Part shown: positions 56,022-64,000 of the stretch, in pieces
Position numbering within the stretch: the first letter of the stretch is position 1
Layout of the letters: each line of letters opens with the position of its first letter
From: Pontivivens marinum
Lineage (GTDB): Bacteria > Pseudomonadota > Alphaproteobacteria > Rhodobacterales > Rhodobacteraceae
DNA: 64,000 nucleotides
Direction: 5' to 3'
Assembly: GCF_900231835.1 (NCBI RefSeq)
Contig: NZ_OCTN01000005.1
Coordinates: 62,001-126,000, forward strand
Notes under the pieces: model-generated
Told to the model about the DNA's origin: nothing
Databases searched by the model: none
What the model saw: the letters and a program-made list of their open reading frames with translations, nothing else
Position numbers and translations under genes: made by a program

Positions 56022-57224
56022 TTAGCCAACCACGTTGAAATCCGGCCCATAGGGGTAGCCGGTGATATTCTCGTTTCCATCCGCATTGATGACCAGAATA
56101 TCATGCTCGCGGTAGCCACCGCCGCCCGCCTGACCGTCGGGGATCGTCAACATCGGCTCCATCGAGATGACCATCCCCGGTTCCAGCACAGTGTCGATAT
56201 CCTCGCGCAGTTCCAGCCCGGCCTCGCGCCCGTAATAGTGGGACAACACGCCGAACGAATGCCCGTAGCCGAAGCTGCGGTATTGCAGCAGGTCGCGCTC
56301 GGCAAAGAAGTCGTTGATCTTGGCCGTGACCTCGGCACAACTCGCCCCCGGTTGCAGCAGGCTGATCCCGTATTCATGGGCGGCGACGTTGGCCTGCCAG
56401 ATTTTCAGGCTGGCGGGATCCACCTCACCCACGAACATCGTGCGCTCCAGTGCGGTATAATAGCCTGAGATCATCGGGAAGGTGTTCAGGCTGAGGATAT
56501 CCCCCCGCTGCAATTGCCGACTGGTCACGGGGTTATGCGCCCCATCGGTGTTCAGGCCGGATTGGAACCACACCCATGTATCGCGGTATTCGGCATCGGG
56601 GAACCGCTTGGCGATTTCCAGCTCCATCGCGTCACGCCCTGCCATGGCCACGTCGATTTCGCGCGCGCCAACGGCAACCGCATCGCGGATCGCGTAGCCG
56701 CCAACATCAGCCACCTGCGCACCGGCGCGGATCAGGTCGATTTCGGCGGGGGATTTATGCATGCGCTGCTGCATGGTGGCAGGGGCGATGTCGGTCGTTG
56801 CATTGGGCGTCAAAAATTCATCCAACAGTGCCTTTTGCGCCAAGCTGATATGATCGCCCTCATAGCCGATAACCTTGTTCGGGCCCGTCACCGACAGGAT
56901 TGCGCGCCAATAGTTATTCCGCTGCCAGTCGGTATAGGTGATGTTATCCGCGTGCGATCGCCGCCATGGCTGCGCGGCATCAATGCCCGCGCTAAAGGTC
57001 ACACTGTCCGTCGCCGTTACGACCAGCGCATAGGGCCGCCCGAATGCGCAGTACAGGAACCCCGAATAATAGGCGACATTGTGCATTGAGGTGAAAACGC
57101 AGGCATCAACGCCCTGCGCGGCCATGCTGGCACGCAATTTGGTCAAGCGCGCCTGATATTCAGCATCGGCAAAGGGCAGCACCTTGGCCCCCTGATGAAA
57201 GCGGTAATGTTGTGGACGATCCAT
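56022..57224 (-). CDS. creatinase (creatine amidinohydrolase)
   Basis: Hydrolyses creatine to sarcosine and urea. The 400-residue protein has the pita-bread fold and aligns from memory with Pseudomonas creatinase over its whole length: SGFLYCAFGRPYALV, IDAAQPWRRSHADNITYTDW, FQSGLNTDGAHNPVTSR (catalytic H230), LSLNTFPMISGYYTALERTM and the GYGHSFGVLSHYYGREAGLE-LREDIDTVLEPGM block. The C-terminus is REHDILVINADGNENITGYP. The metal ligands of M24 peptidases are absent, as expected for creatinase. The ATG at 57224 was chosen over the 23-codon upstream extension. A sarcosine oxidase gene is not in the window. Confidence 0.93.
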   Translation of the reverse strand: MDRPQHYRFHQGAKVLPFADAEYQARLTKLRASMAAQGVDACVFTSMHNVAYYSGFLYCAFGRPYALVVTATDSVTFSAGIDAAQPWRRSHADNITYTDWQRNNYWRAILSVTGPNKVIGYEGDHISLAQKALLDEFLTPNATTDIAPATMQQRMHKSPAEIDLIRAGAQVADVGGYAIRDAVAVGAREIDVAMAGRDAMELEIAKRFPDAEYRDTWVWFQSGLNTDGAHNPVTSRQLQRGDILSLNTFPMISGYYTALERTMFVGEVDPASLKIWQANVAAHEYGISLLQPGASCAEVTAKINDFFAERDLLQYRSFGYGHSFGVLSHYYGREAGLELREDIDTVLEPGMVISMEPMLTIPDGQAGGGGYREHDILVINADGNENITGYPYGPDFNVVG

Positions 57225-57476
57225 AATGGCTCCTTCGTTCCGCAATGCGGCGCACGAAGCAGCGGGAAAACCTCCCCCACTGCGACGCAGCAAAGCAAGA
57301 TCCCGGCGTTCAGGATGGGTTTCAGGTCTGCAATTTGCACTGGCGACGCCATCGCCGACCCGATGTTTTTAACATTAATAGCCCACGTGCAGGTGGCAAG
57401 TGCGAAGTTGTCCGGCTTGACTTGGCCCTGCCTTGCACGGCACTAATTCGCAAATGCAGCACGGGGAGGTGACGCA

Positions 57477-58184
57477 ATGGTAAAGAAGGTTTACGGTTCT
57501 GCGGCGGAGGCACTAGAAGGTGTCCTGTTCGACGGAATGCAGATCGCAGCGGGCGGGTTTGGCCTATGCGGCATTCCGGAGAACCTGATCGCGGCAATTC
57601 GCGACGCCGGAACAAAGGACTTGACGGTCGCATCCAATAATGCAGGCGTGGACGGCTTCGGCCTTGGCGTGCTGCTGGAAACGCGGCAGGTCAAGAAGAT
57701 GATCTCGTCCTATGTGGGCGAAAACGCTGAATTCATGCGCCAATATCTGGCCGGTGAGCTGGAGCTGGAATTCAATCCGCAGGGCACCTTGGCCGAGCGG
57801 ATGCGCGCTGGCGGTGCCGGCATTCCCGGATTCTACACCAAGACCGGCGTTGGCACCGTGATTGCCGAAGGCAAAGAGGTGAAGAATTTCGACGGTCAGG
57901 ATTATATCCTTGAGCGCGGGATCGTCGCCGATCTGAGCATCGTAAAGGCGTGGAAGGCTGACGACACCGGCAATCTGGTGTTCCGCAAAACGTCGCGCAA
58001 CTTTAACCCGCCCGCAGCAACCTGCGGCAAAATCTGCATCGCAGAGGTTGAGGAAATCGTCCCACGCGGCAGCCTGAACCCCGACGAAATCCACTTGCCC
58101 GGCATTTATGTGCACCGTCTGGTCCAAGGCCAGCACGAGAAGCGGATTGAACAGCGCACCGTGCGCAAGCGGGAGGAAGCATAA
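57477..58184 (+). CDS. scoA: 3-oxoacid CoA-transferase subunit A
   Basis: Alpha subunit of succinyl-CoA:3-ketoacid CoA-transferase, which activates acetoacetate for use as carbon source. The 235-residue protein has [20 protein letters not shown] (CoA-binding loop), [37 protein letters not shown] and [17 protein letters not shown]. It ends with [19 protein letters not shown]. The stop codon overlaps the start of scoB by one base. It is divergent from creatinase across a 252-base gap in which I see no further gene. Confidence 0.95.
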   Translation: MVKKVYGSAAEALEGVLFDGMQIAAGGFGLCGIPENLIAAIRDAGTKDLTVASNNAGVDGFGLGVLLETRQVKKMISSYVGENAEFMRQYLAGELELEFNPQGTLAERMRAGGAGIPGFYTKTGVGTVIAEGKEVKNFDGQDYILERGIVADLSIVKAWKADDTGNLVFRKTSRNFNPPAATCGKICIAEVEEIVPRGSLNPDEIHLPGIYVHRLVQGQHEKRIEQRTVRKREEA

Positions 58185-58810
58185 TGCCCTGGGATCGTAA
58201 TCAGATGGCCGAACGGGCCGCGCAGGAACTAGAAGACGGCATGTATGTGAACCTCGGCATCGGGATTCCGACGCTGGTGGCGAACTATGTCGGGGATAAG
58301 GACATCACCCTGCAATCCGAAAACGGCATGCTGGGCATGGGCCCCTTTCCGTTCGAGGGTGAGGAAGATGCCGACCTGATCAATGCGGGCAAGCAAACCA
58401 TCACCGAGCTGGACCGCACCTCCTATTTCGACAGCGCGCAAAGCTTTGCCATGATCCGTGGCGGCAAAATCGCAGCTGCGGTTCTGGGCGCCATGGAAGT
58501 GGCCGAAAACGGCGATCTGGCGAACTGGATGATTCCGGGCAAGCTGGTCAAGGGCATGGGCGGCGCGATGGATCTGGTGGCCGGCGTTGGCCGCGTCATC
58601 GTCATCATGGACCACGCCAATAAAAAGGGTGAGAGCAAGCTGCTCAAGGAATGCACCCTGCCTCTGACAGGTAAGGGCGTTGTGGACCGGATCATCACCG
58701 GTCTGGGCGTGTTTGACGTGGTTGAGGGCGGCCTGAAGGTTGTCGAAATCGCTGATGGCGTCACCATGGCCGAGATCGAGGCCGCGACCGAGGCAACCTT
58801 GGTTGCCTAA
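58184..58810 (+). CDS. scoB: 3-oxoacid CoA-transferase subunit B
   Basis: Beta subunit of the acetoacetate CoA-transferase. The 208-residue protein begins with [17 protein letters not shown] and has the catalytic glutamate in [14 protein letters not shown] (E46). [40 protein letters not shown] and [20 protein letters not shown] follow. It is translationally coupled to scoA. Its stop overlaps the end of the opposing lytic transglycosylase by 4 bases. Confidence 0.95.
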   Translation: MPWDRNQMAERAAQELEDGMYVNLGIGIPTLVANYVGDKDITLQSENGMLGMGPFPFEGEEDADLINAGKQTITELDRTSYFDSAQSFAMIRGGKIAAAVLGAMEVAENGDLANWMIPGKLVKGMGGAMDLVAGVGRVIVIMDHANKKGESKLLKECTLPLTGKGVVDRIITGLGVFDVVEGGLKVVEIADGVTMAEIEAATEATLVA

Positions 58811-59568
58811 TACATAACCTCGCAAGGCCCCGTCGGACTGATCGGCGGGGTCTCGCAAATATCCCTTGCGACATGCCACGCGGCTAAGATCTTGGGCACA
58901 TAGGCACGGGTCTCAGCAAAGCGTGGCACACCACCCGCCCGCGCAACCGCCCCCGGCCCGGCATTATACGCCGCCAGCGCCAACACCGCGTCACCATCAT
59001 GCTGCACCAACATCTGCGACAGATAGCGTGCGCCACCCATCACATTGTCACGCGGGTCCGTCGCATCCGCGACTTGCATCAATTCCGCCGTGGCAGGCAT
59101 CAACTGCATCAGGCCAACAGCGCCGGCGGAACTGACTGCATCCGGCGCACCACCGGATTCCACCATTACCAGCGACATCAAAAAGGGCAGCGACAATCCA
59201 TGCGCCGCCGCCGCGTCCTGAAGATCGTCGCCATATTCAGCAAACAGCGCCAGAAACCGCGCCCGCGACGGCACCTGATACGGGCCTGTTACAGCCAGCT
59301 CCGCCGCAGCCAACATCCGTCGGGGTGCTGCGGCATCCCGCTCAGGCGCAACCCCGCGCCAGAACCAGGCATCAAGGTCCGATACAGGCTGGCGCGCAAT
59401 GCTGGTGGTTTGTTGGTCGAACAGATCGATCACCCCACCACGGGGCCGTCGCGCCAATTCCCCCGGAACCGAGCGAAACAGGCTATTGCTCTGGGCTGCA
59501 ACTGGCGTGACAGCCGGAAACCCCGATAGCGCAACCAGAATCACCGCAAATGCGATTCGTAGAATCAT
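58807..59568 (-). CDS. small lytic transglycosylase
   Basis: A 253-residue periplasmic transglycosylase. The signal peptide is [20 protein letters not shown] with AQS following. The catalytic SLT domain (about residues 125-235) shows [20 protein letters not shown] with the catalytic glutamate, then [33 protein letters not shown] and [20 protein letters not shown]. The ATG at 59568 was chosen because the signal peptide starts there. It is divergent from the Tad pilus genes (280-base shared upstream region). Such enzymes often open peptidoglycan for trans-envelope machines, so a link to the pilus is possible but inferred from position. Confidence 0.92.
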   Translation of the reverse strand: MILRIAFAVILVALSGFPAVTPVAAQSNSLFRSVPGELARRPRGGVIDLFDQQTTSIARQPVSDLDAWFWRGVAPERDAAAPRRMLAAAELAVTGPYQVPSRARFLALFAEYGDDLQDAAAAHGLSLPFLMSLVMVESGGAPDAVSSAGAVGLMQLMPATAELMQVADATDPRDNVMGGARYLSQMLVQHDGDAVLALAAYNAGPGAVARAGGVPRFAETRAYVPKILAAWHVARDICETPPISPTGPCEVMY

Positions 59569-59848
59569 CCGTGTTTCAGCGCGATCTGCGCCCCCATGCC
59601 ATTCACATTTAGGGCAGCTTGTCTTATTTTGGCTCCAATTGGAATCGCACCCGACATGATTGTGACGCAGTCGCGGATTCCCGCCACATTTCCGCCGCAA
59701 TTGGCGTCCGATTTCCACCTATGATTGTGTTTTCGCATATTTTCGTCGGACAAATTCAGGCCACAAATGCGTTTCATATTATAGGCAATCGCGGTTCAGC
59801 TCACTACGGCAAGCGATAACGGAAACAAATCTCTTGGAGGGGATTACT

Positions 59849-60061
59849 ATGACTAAATTCTTCAGCAAGTTCGCTAACGACGAATCCGGCGCAGTAACAG
59901 TTGACTGGGTTGTTCTGGCAGGCGCAGTCGTTGCACTGGCAATCGGCGTTGTTGCTACCGTTGAGTCCGGTCTGGGCACTGCTGCTTCCAACGTTGGCTC
60001 GCAGCTCGAAAGCGCAGTCAGCTCGACAGCTATCGGCACCGACCAAGACCTCGGGGGCTGA
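59849..60061 (+). CDS. Flp-type pilin, short
   Basis: A 70-residue prepilin-like protein at the head of the Tad locus. A charged leader (MTKFFSKFANDESG) is followed by the hydrophobic stretch AVTVDWVVLAGAVVALAIGV and a short soluble tail (SAVSSTAIGTDQDLGG). The GAVTVDW string fits the Flp/TadE prepilin pattern G-xxxx-E-Y/F in spacing, but with D and W at the +5/+6 positions. It could be the Flp pilin or a pseudopilin. GGAGGGG precedes the ATG. A 12-bp terminator follows 29 bases after the stop, so it is probably expressed at higher level than the downstream genes. Confidence 0.8.
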   Translation: MTKFFSKFANDESGAVTVDWVVLAGAVVALAIGVVATVESGLGTAASNVGSQLESAVSSTAIGTDQDLGG

Positions 60062-60090
60062 ATCCTATCCTAGTATAGGTTAAGTTACGG

Positions 60091-60124
60091 ATGCCGTTCG
60101 CAATCGTGCGAGCGGCATTTTTTA
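60091..60124 (+). terminator. terminator between the two pilin genes
   Basis: ATGCCGTTCGCA and TGCGAGCGGCAT form a 12-bp stem with one G-U pair and an ATCG loop, followed by six T residues. It should stop most transcripts after the first pilin gene and allow partial read-through. Confidence 0.92.
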
Positions 60125-60163
60125 TACCTATCGTATGGAAGATACATATTTGCAGGATCCGAC

Positions 60164-60385
60164 ATGATGCGATCAAAAATCAGCTTTCACAGGTTCGTCG
60201 CCAGTGAAAATGGCGCAGTTACAGTGGATTGGGTCGTGTTAAGTGGTGCGGTTGTGGCATTAGGATTGGGCGTTCTGGTTCTGATTGATCCTAGCATCGA
60301 AAACAGTACTGAGGTCGTTTCGAACGCAATCGGAACAGCGGTTGTTGATCGCACTGGCGAAAGCTCGATCCCTGACCTAGACTAA
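60164..60385 (+). CDS. second Flp-type pilin paralogue
   Basis: A 73-residue paralogue of the upstream pilin. The leader (SKISFHRFVASENG) is followed by the identical core GAVTVDWVVLSGAVVALGLG and a longer acidic tail (NSTEVVSNAIGTAVVDRTGE, ending SSIPDLD). ATG at 60164 or 60167; AGGA lies upstream. Its position between the main pilin and cpaB, behind a terminator, suggests a minor pilin or pilus-initiating subunit. The codon use is slightly AT-richer than that of the metabolic genes. Confidence 0.75.
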   Translation: MMRSKISFHRFVASENGAVTVDWVVLSGAVVALGLGVLVLIDPSIENSTEVVSNAIGTAVVDRTGESSIPDLD

Positions 60386-60451
60386 AAACTTGAAACTGGC
60401 TGGGATACACAACCAGAGAAGACATAATATCGCACATATCCAGGGGGCATT

Positions 60452-61303
60452 ATGCGATTTCTGTTTCTAATATTCCTCGTTGTCGGCCTAGGGCTGGGCG
60501 GGTTCGCTGTATACACAGCCAAAAGTCGCTTTGATGCCTATGAGGTTCGTTTGGCGCATACACTCGAACTAGAATCGCAGCAAAACTCATATGTTTCCGT
60601 TGCTGTTGCGCGGCGAAATCTAGCCTATGGTTCAGAGATCACGACAAACCACGTCTTATTTGTGGATTTTCCCACACGTGTTGTTGATATCGTTGGTGAA
60701 AACTGGTTCTTGACAGAGGAAGCGCTTTTCGACACTAATAGCGACACACTAAACGTATTGCGCAACATCGAGATGGGTGAGCCGATCACTCGCAGTAAAA
60801 TTTCAGGCTTTGGTCAAGATGTTGGCATGGCCGCCCGTCTGGGTGAGGGCTTTCGCGCTTTCACCATTCGCGTCGATGTGGCGTCTGGCGTATCCGGTTT
60901 TCTGACACCTTCGGATCGCGTAGACGTGTTCTGGTCCGGCCGTTTTCGGGGTGAGGCTGTGACCCGCCTGATCATGGAAAACATGCAACTTATCGCGGTG
61001 GATCAAATCTCGGATCAAGACCGTAATAGGCCTGTTGTTGCGCGCACCATTACTGTTCGCGCCACTCCACAGCAGGCGGCGTTGTTGGCGCAGGCACAGA
61101 CCTCCGGTGCGCTGTCTCTGTCGCTGCGCGGCATCGGGGATGTGGCTGAAACTGGTGATGTTGAGGTGAACCTCGACGACGTTGTTGGCTATGTCGCGCC
61201 CGAGCCTGTGATAGCTGAGGAAATCATTCCCGAGGTTATCGCCCCCCGTCGCACGATCACAATTCGGCGTGGATCTGACGTTTCGACGGTAAACGCGGAC
61301 TAA
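60452..61303 (+). CDS. cpaB: Flp pilus assembly protein CpaB
   Basis: CpaB/RcpC is a periplasmic pilus-assembly protein with a SAF domain. The 283-residue protein has an N-terminal membrane anchor (LFLIFLVVGLGLGGFAVYTA), a SAF-like region with VSVAVARRNLAYGSEITTNH and MGEPITRSKISGFGQDVG, and the family block AFTIRVDVASGVSGFLTPSD with RVDVFWSG. The ATVR-type TVRATPQQAALLAQAQTSG segment follows. AGGGGG precedes the ATG. It is followed by a 244-base gap before cpaC that contains a long inverted repeat. Confidence 0.93.
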   Translation: MRFLFLIFLVVGLGLGGFAVYTAKSRFDAYEVRLAHTLELESQQNSYVSVAVARRNLAYGSEITTNHVLFVDFPTRVVDIVGENWFLTEEALFDTNSDTLNVLRNIEMGEPITRSKISGFGQDVGMAARLGEGFRAFTIRVDVASGVSGFLTPSDRVDVFWSGRFRGEAVTRLIMENMQLIAVDQISDQDRNRPVVARTITVRATPQQAALLAQAQTSGALSLSLRGIGDVAETGDVEVNLDDVVGYVAPEPVIAEEIIPEVIAPRRTITIRRGSDVSTVNAD

Positions 61304-61376
61304 GCTACGCCCTATACGGCCCTGAATGGCGAAAATCCGATAAATACTTACAATAGTTGGGTTTTCCGAGCGAAAC

Positions 61377-61423
61377 GGGATGGTTTCAGCAACCTTAACG
61401 CGTGTTTCTGTTGCTGAAATCCC
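61377..61423. repeat. inverted repeat upstream of cpaC
   Basis: GGGAT-GGT-TTCAGCAAC on the left and GTTGCTGAA-ATCCC on the right pair as an imperfect inverted repeat with a small bulge and about 16 bases between the arms. There is no T-run after it. It lies in the cpaB-cpaC gap and could be an operator, an mRNA structure or a weak processing site. Its function is unknown. Confidence 0.55.
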
Positions 61424-61547
61424 ATAGTAAACACAGCTTACAACCCCTTGATTCTTGCCTTTTTTCCGAATTCAGGCACGATCACGTGAAAGCGCGCCCG
61501 TCAGATGGCGCGATACCAGAGGTTGTGGGTCAGGAGATTTCGGCAAC

Positions 61548-62939
61548 ATGTGCTTGAGAAAGCTGATTCGAGCAGGCGTGCTCGCTGGGAGCTCTGCGTT
61601 GATGGCGACTACCGCCACCGCGCAGCAGGAGCCCATTCTTACCGTTCAACGCGGCGCGATTGCGCAGGCGATTTCCGTAACAGTCGATCAGGCCAGTGTG
61701 CTGCAATCCAGCGTTGGAATTAGTGAGCTGAGCCTCGCCAATCCGCGGATTGCAGATGTGGCCGTGCTCAGCGATCAAAGCTTGTATGTTCTGGGCCGCG
61801 CGCCGGGGCGGACAACGTTAACCCTGATCGGTTTGAATAATGAGCTGGTTGCCAATGTCGAAATCCGCGTGACACCGGATTTGGCAGAATTCAAGGAACG
61901 ACTGTCAGACATTCTGCCCGGTGAGAATATCGAAGTTCGCACCGCCGGTGCCGGTATTGTCTTGTCAGGCCGCGTTTCTGGCGCACGTAAGGTCAGCCAA
62001 GCATTGGAACTGGCCGAGCAATATGCGCCCGAAAACGTCACGAACCTGATGACCGTAGGCGGATCGCAGCAGGTGATGCTGAAGGTTCGCTTTGCCGAGG
62101 TGGCCAGATCCGTATCCCAAAACCTTGGTCTCGGCCTCGGCATCACAGATCAGGACGGGCACTTTACAGGAACGTTCGGTAGCGCAACGGCTGCTGCACC
62201 TTTGCCGGGCACGGACACTCTCTCGATTGGTGCCTCCACAACAGGTCAGCTTGGGGCACTTTTCCAGCTTGGTGATATCGGCATCGAAATTGCTATCGAC
62301 GCGCTGGAGACCGAAGGCTTACTGCGTACGCTAGCTGAGCCCAATTTGGTTGCACTGTCAGGTGAAGGCGCTGAATTTCTAGCTGGCGGTGAATATCCAG
62401 TTCCCGTCACCGGAGAAGACGGCGCTATTTCGGTTGAGTACAAGCCATTTGGCATTCAACTTGCCTTCACACCTACAGTTGTTGATGATGACTTAATTAA
62501 TCTTCAACTCCTGGCAACAGTTAGCTCAATCAACAGCAGCTTAACTGTCACTGGTGCAAACGGCATTTCGGTCAATGGTTTGATTTCACGCAGTACACAA
62601 ACCACAGTGGAGATGCGCGACGGGCAAAGCTTTGCAATCGCGGGCTTGCTACAGGATGATTTCAGCGACGAGATATCTAAGATCCCGTTTTTAGGTGACC
62701 TGCCGGTGCTAGGCGCCCTGTTCCGGTCCACGGAGTACAGTCGCTCTCAAACCGAACTGGTTATCCTAATCACTCCCTATCTGGTTTCGCCCACTGATGG
62801 TGAGTTGCTATCCCTGCCAACCGACCGTGTGCGCATTCCGAATGAGCGTGAATTGTTCCTCTTGGGTCAAACGATTGGACAAAGTGATGCCATCGCCGCG
62901 CAAGATTTCGAGGGGGAGTACGGCTATGTCCTGGAGTAA
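61548..62939 (+). CDS. cpaC: Tad pilus secretin CpaC
   Basis: Outer-membrane secretin of the Flp pilus. The 463-residue protein has a signal peptide (LIRAGVLAGSSALMATTATA, then QQ), an N-terminal domain (GISELSLANPRIADVAVLSD, LYVLGRAPGRTTLTL), a BON-like domain (AGAGIVLSGRVSGARKVSQA) and the secretin core: QVMLKVRFAEVARSVSQNLG, LRTLAEPNLVALSGEGAEFL, AGGEYPVPV, SRSTQTTVEMRDGQSFAIAG, then KIPFLGDLPVLGALFRST and QTELVILITPYLVSP. The ATG at 61548 was chosen for the signal peptide. The end overlaps the OmpA-type gene by 14 bases. Confidence 0.95.
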   Translation: MCLRKLIRAGVLAGSSALMATTATAQQEPILTVQRGAIAQAISVTVDQASVLQSSVGISELSLANPRIADVAVLSDQSLYVLGRAPGRTTLTLIGLNNELVANVEIRVTPDLAEFKERLSDILPGENIEVRTAGAGIVLSGRVSGARKVSQALELAEQYAPENVTNLMTVGGSQQVMLKVRFAEVARSVSQNLGLGLGITDQDGHFTGTFGSATAAAPLPGTDTLSIGASTTGQLGALFQLGDIGIEIAIDALETEGLLRTLAEPNLVALSGEGAEFLAGGEYPVPVTGEDGAISVEYKPFGIQLAFTPTVVDDDLINLQLLATVSSINSSLTVTGANGISVNGLISRSTQTTVEMRDGQSFAIAGLLQDDFSDEISKIPFLGDLPVLGALFRSTEYSRSQTELVILITPYLVSPTDGELLSLPTDRVRIPNERELFLLGQTIGQSDAIAAQDFEGEYGYVLE

Positions 62940-63552
62940 GCTTGCACTACTTAGCGCGGCTGCGATTGCGCTGACGGCATGTAATAGCCGCGATACCCAG
63001 AATGTTTTACCCGGTTTCGGCACCGCAGTTAACGCGAACAACGCAGTTCAGGTCGGCTATGCCGTTGCTGGACCCAGCTTTGAGGAGCTGTCCTCGCGGT
63101 TCGTTTCACAGGTCGATGACACGATCAATTTCGAGTTCAACAGCGCCACGTTGACCTCGCAGGCGCAAATCACGCTGGAGCAGCAGGCATCATGGCTGCG
63201 TCGCACACCGCAGGCGCGTTTGCGTGTTGAGGGGCATACCGATCTGGTTGGCGGTGAAAACTACAACCTGCAACTGGGTTTGCGCCGCGCTGAATCGGCG
63301 GTGAACTTTCTGGTCGCGCGCGGCATTCGTCGTGAACGTCTGGATGCGACATCCACCTTTGGTGAGCAAATGCCAGTGGTCGACTCGACCGAGCGTGAGC
63401 TTTTGAACCGTCGGGCTGTTACACGTGTTGCCGGCATCGCAATCGAGCTGGCCGGTGGTGAGTTTGATGGCCAGCGCGCGAACATCATCTATGACACCTA
63501 TGTTGAGCGGCCCGTCTACACGCTGGACGCCGGCGCGACCACTTCTGAATAA
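62926..63552 (+). CDS. OmpA-domain lipoprotein of the Tad locus
   Basis: A 208-residue outer-membrane lipoprotein. The lipobox LTAC (KLALLSAAAIALTAC) gives lipidation at C19. The C-terminal OmpA/MotB-like peptidoglycan-binding domain includes INFEFNSATLTSQAQITLEQ, RLRVEGHTDLVGGENYNLQL and GLRRAESAVNFLVARGI. It is likely the CpaD/TadF-position protein that ties the secretin to the cell wall; such OmpA-like members occur in roseobacter Tad loci. It overlaps cpaC by 14 bases and has GGGGGAG upstream. Confidence 0.9.
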   Translation: MSWSKLALLSAAAIALTACNSRDTQNVLPGFGTAVNANNAVQVGYAVAGPSFEELSSRFVSQVDDTINFEFNSATLTSQAQITLEQQASWLRRTPQARLRVEGHTDLVGGENYNLQLGLRRAESAVNFLVARGIRRERLDATSTFGEQMPVVDSTERELLNRRAVTRVAGIAIELAGGEFDGQRANIIYDTYVERPVYTLDAGATTSE

Positions 63553-63644
63553 TCGGTTAATATCCCCGCGCCTGCGCAGAATTATTTACAATTGCGTGCT
63601 TCGTGATACTGTCCTTGCGTGGGGCACTTTGGATCGGATCGGAC

Positions 63645-64000
63645 ATGCGCGTGGGGCGTAACTCCTTATCCCGTATCCGCAGCTTCGTTAGTGATACGCG
63701 GGGGGCGATCACTGTCGAATTTGTCGTAACGTTGCCAATTCTATTGGCTGCGCTCGGCTTTGCGGAACAATACGGGCAAGCAATGCAGACGCGGAACTCG
63801 CTGGACGTTGCGGCACGAGATGCTGCGCGTTTCATCAGCAGGGCACCGCTGGACCCGACTGGCACCACGGTGCCGGATACATTCCTGTGCACAGCGCGTG
63901 GCATCATCGAAACCCGTATGGGCGATGCGATTACGTTGTTCGATAGCGAACAGGACGGAATGGATTCGCTGGGCTGCACCGGCTTTTACACCAATGGCTC
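63645..64000 (+). CDS. TadE-like pseudopilin, truncated by the window end
   Basis: An open frame of 118 codons that runs off the window, so the 3' end is unknown. It starts MRVGRNSLSRIRSFVSDTRG, then the pilin-like segment AITVEFVVTLPILLAALGFA, with the G-xxxxE-F motif of TadE/TadF prepilin-like proteins. A periplasmic part follows with NSLDVAARDAARFIS and two cysteines (FLCTAR, LGCTGF). The CpaC/OmpA neighbours support a minor pilin or pseudopilin. It starts 92 bases after the OmpA-type gene. Confidence 0.85.
   Translation, partial: MRVGRNSLSRIRSFVSDTRGAITVEFVVTLPILLAALGFAEQYGQAMQTRNSLDVAARDAARFISRAPLDPTGTTVPDTFLCTARGIIETRMGDAITLFDSEQDGMDSLGCTGFYTNG

Noticed and set aside
56022-57224. Xaa-Pro dipeptidase or methionine aminopeptidase
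   Set aside because: The pita-bread fold is shared, but the metal-binding residues are missing and the sequence follows creatinase along its full length.

Overview
The window looks like a chromosomal segment of an alphaproteobacterium of the Rhodobacterales (Roseobacter/Paracoccus-like). The GC content is high. The F0 part of the ATP synthase is a separate operon that includes the b' paralogue. A two-domain YlxR-like protein sits between nusA and infB. There is a BhcC-type hydroxyaspartate aldolase and a membrane-bound, cytochrome c-fused urate oxidase (PuuD). The assignment rests on recognised protein families and gene order; no database search was possible. I see no rRNA operon, phage, insertion sequence or CRISPR array.

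Layout. 0-7 kb: an unassigned 415-base stretch, tRNA-Gly(UCC), ileS, two short-chain dehydrogenases divergent from a medium-chain reductase, and dapB. 7.5-15.3 kb: the translation/RNA block rbfA-(sulfotransferase-like)-truB-DUF1643-DMT exporter, then rpsO and pnp with an AT-richer antisense orphan between them. 15.3-22.7 kb: a Pmp3 peptide, an RluA-type pseudouridine synthase, a second DMT exporter, a Slt70-type lytic transglycosylase, dapA, smpB, an FMN-riboswitch-controlled lumazine synthase, a GNAT and an AhpD-like protein. 22.7-25.4 kb: the F0 operon atpI-atpB-atpE-atpX-atpF with a plausible promoter, an intercistronic hairpin and a terminator. 25.6-33.4 kb: an ArsR regulator overlapping smc, an FMN reductase, Lrp divergent from 4-hydroxyphenylpyruvate dioxygenase, a secreted SnoaL-like protein and a LysR. 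33.4-40.5 kb: rimP-nusA-ylxR-infB with a terminator-like hairpin in the leader, then mgtE. 40.7-47.6 kb: rimO and accessory genes (GNAT, two small proteins, a Baeyer-Villiger-type monooxygenase, DUF167, orphan ParA, HDAC-like amidohydrolase, alpha/beta hydrolase).

47.7-57.2 kb is a ureide (purine breakdown) island: AllE, a BhcC-like aldolase, a urate/xanthine permease, AllA, a PuuE-UraD fusion, UraH, a LysR regulator, PuuD and a creatinase. Together they run urate > 5-hydroxyisourate > OHCU > allantoin > allantoate, and ureidoglycine > ureidoglycolate > glyoxylate + urea. The allantoate amidohydrolase step is not in the window. The aldolase could join glyoxylate to glycine, which would connect nitrogen salvage to carbon assimilation.

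57.5-64 kb: scoAB (3-oxoacid CoA-transferase), a small lytic transglycosylase, and the start of a Tad/Flp pilus locus (two short Flp-like pilins, CpaB, the CpaC secretin, an OmpA-type lipoprotein, and a TadE-like pseudopilin cut by the window end).
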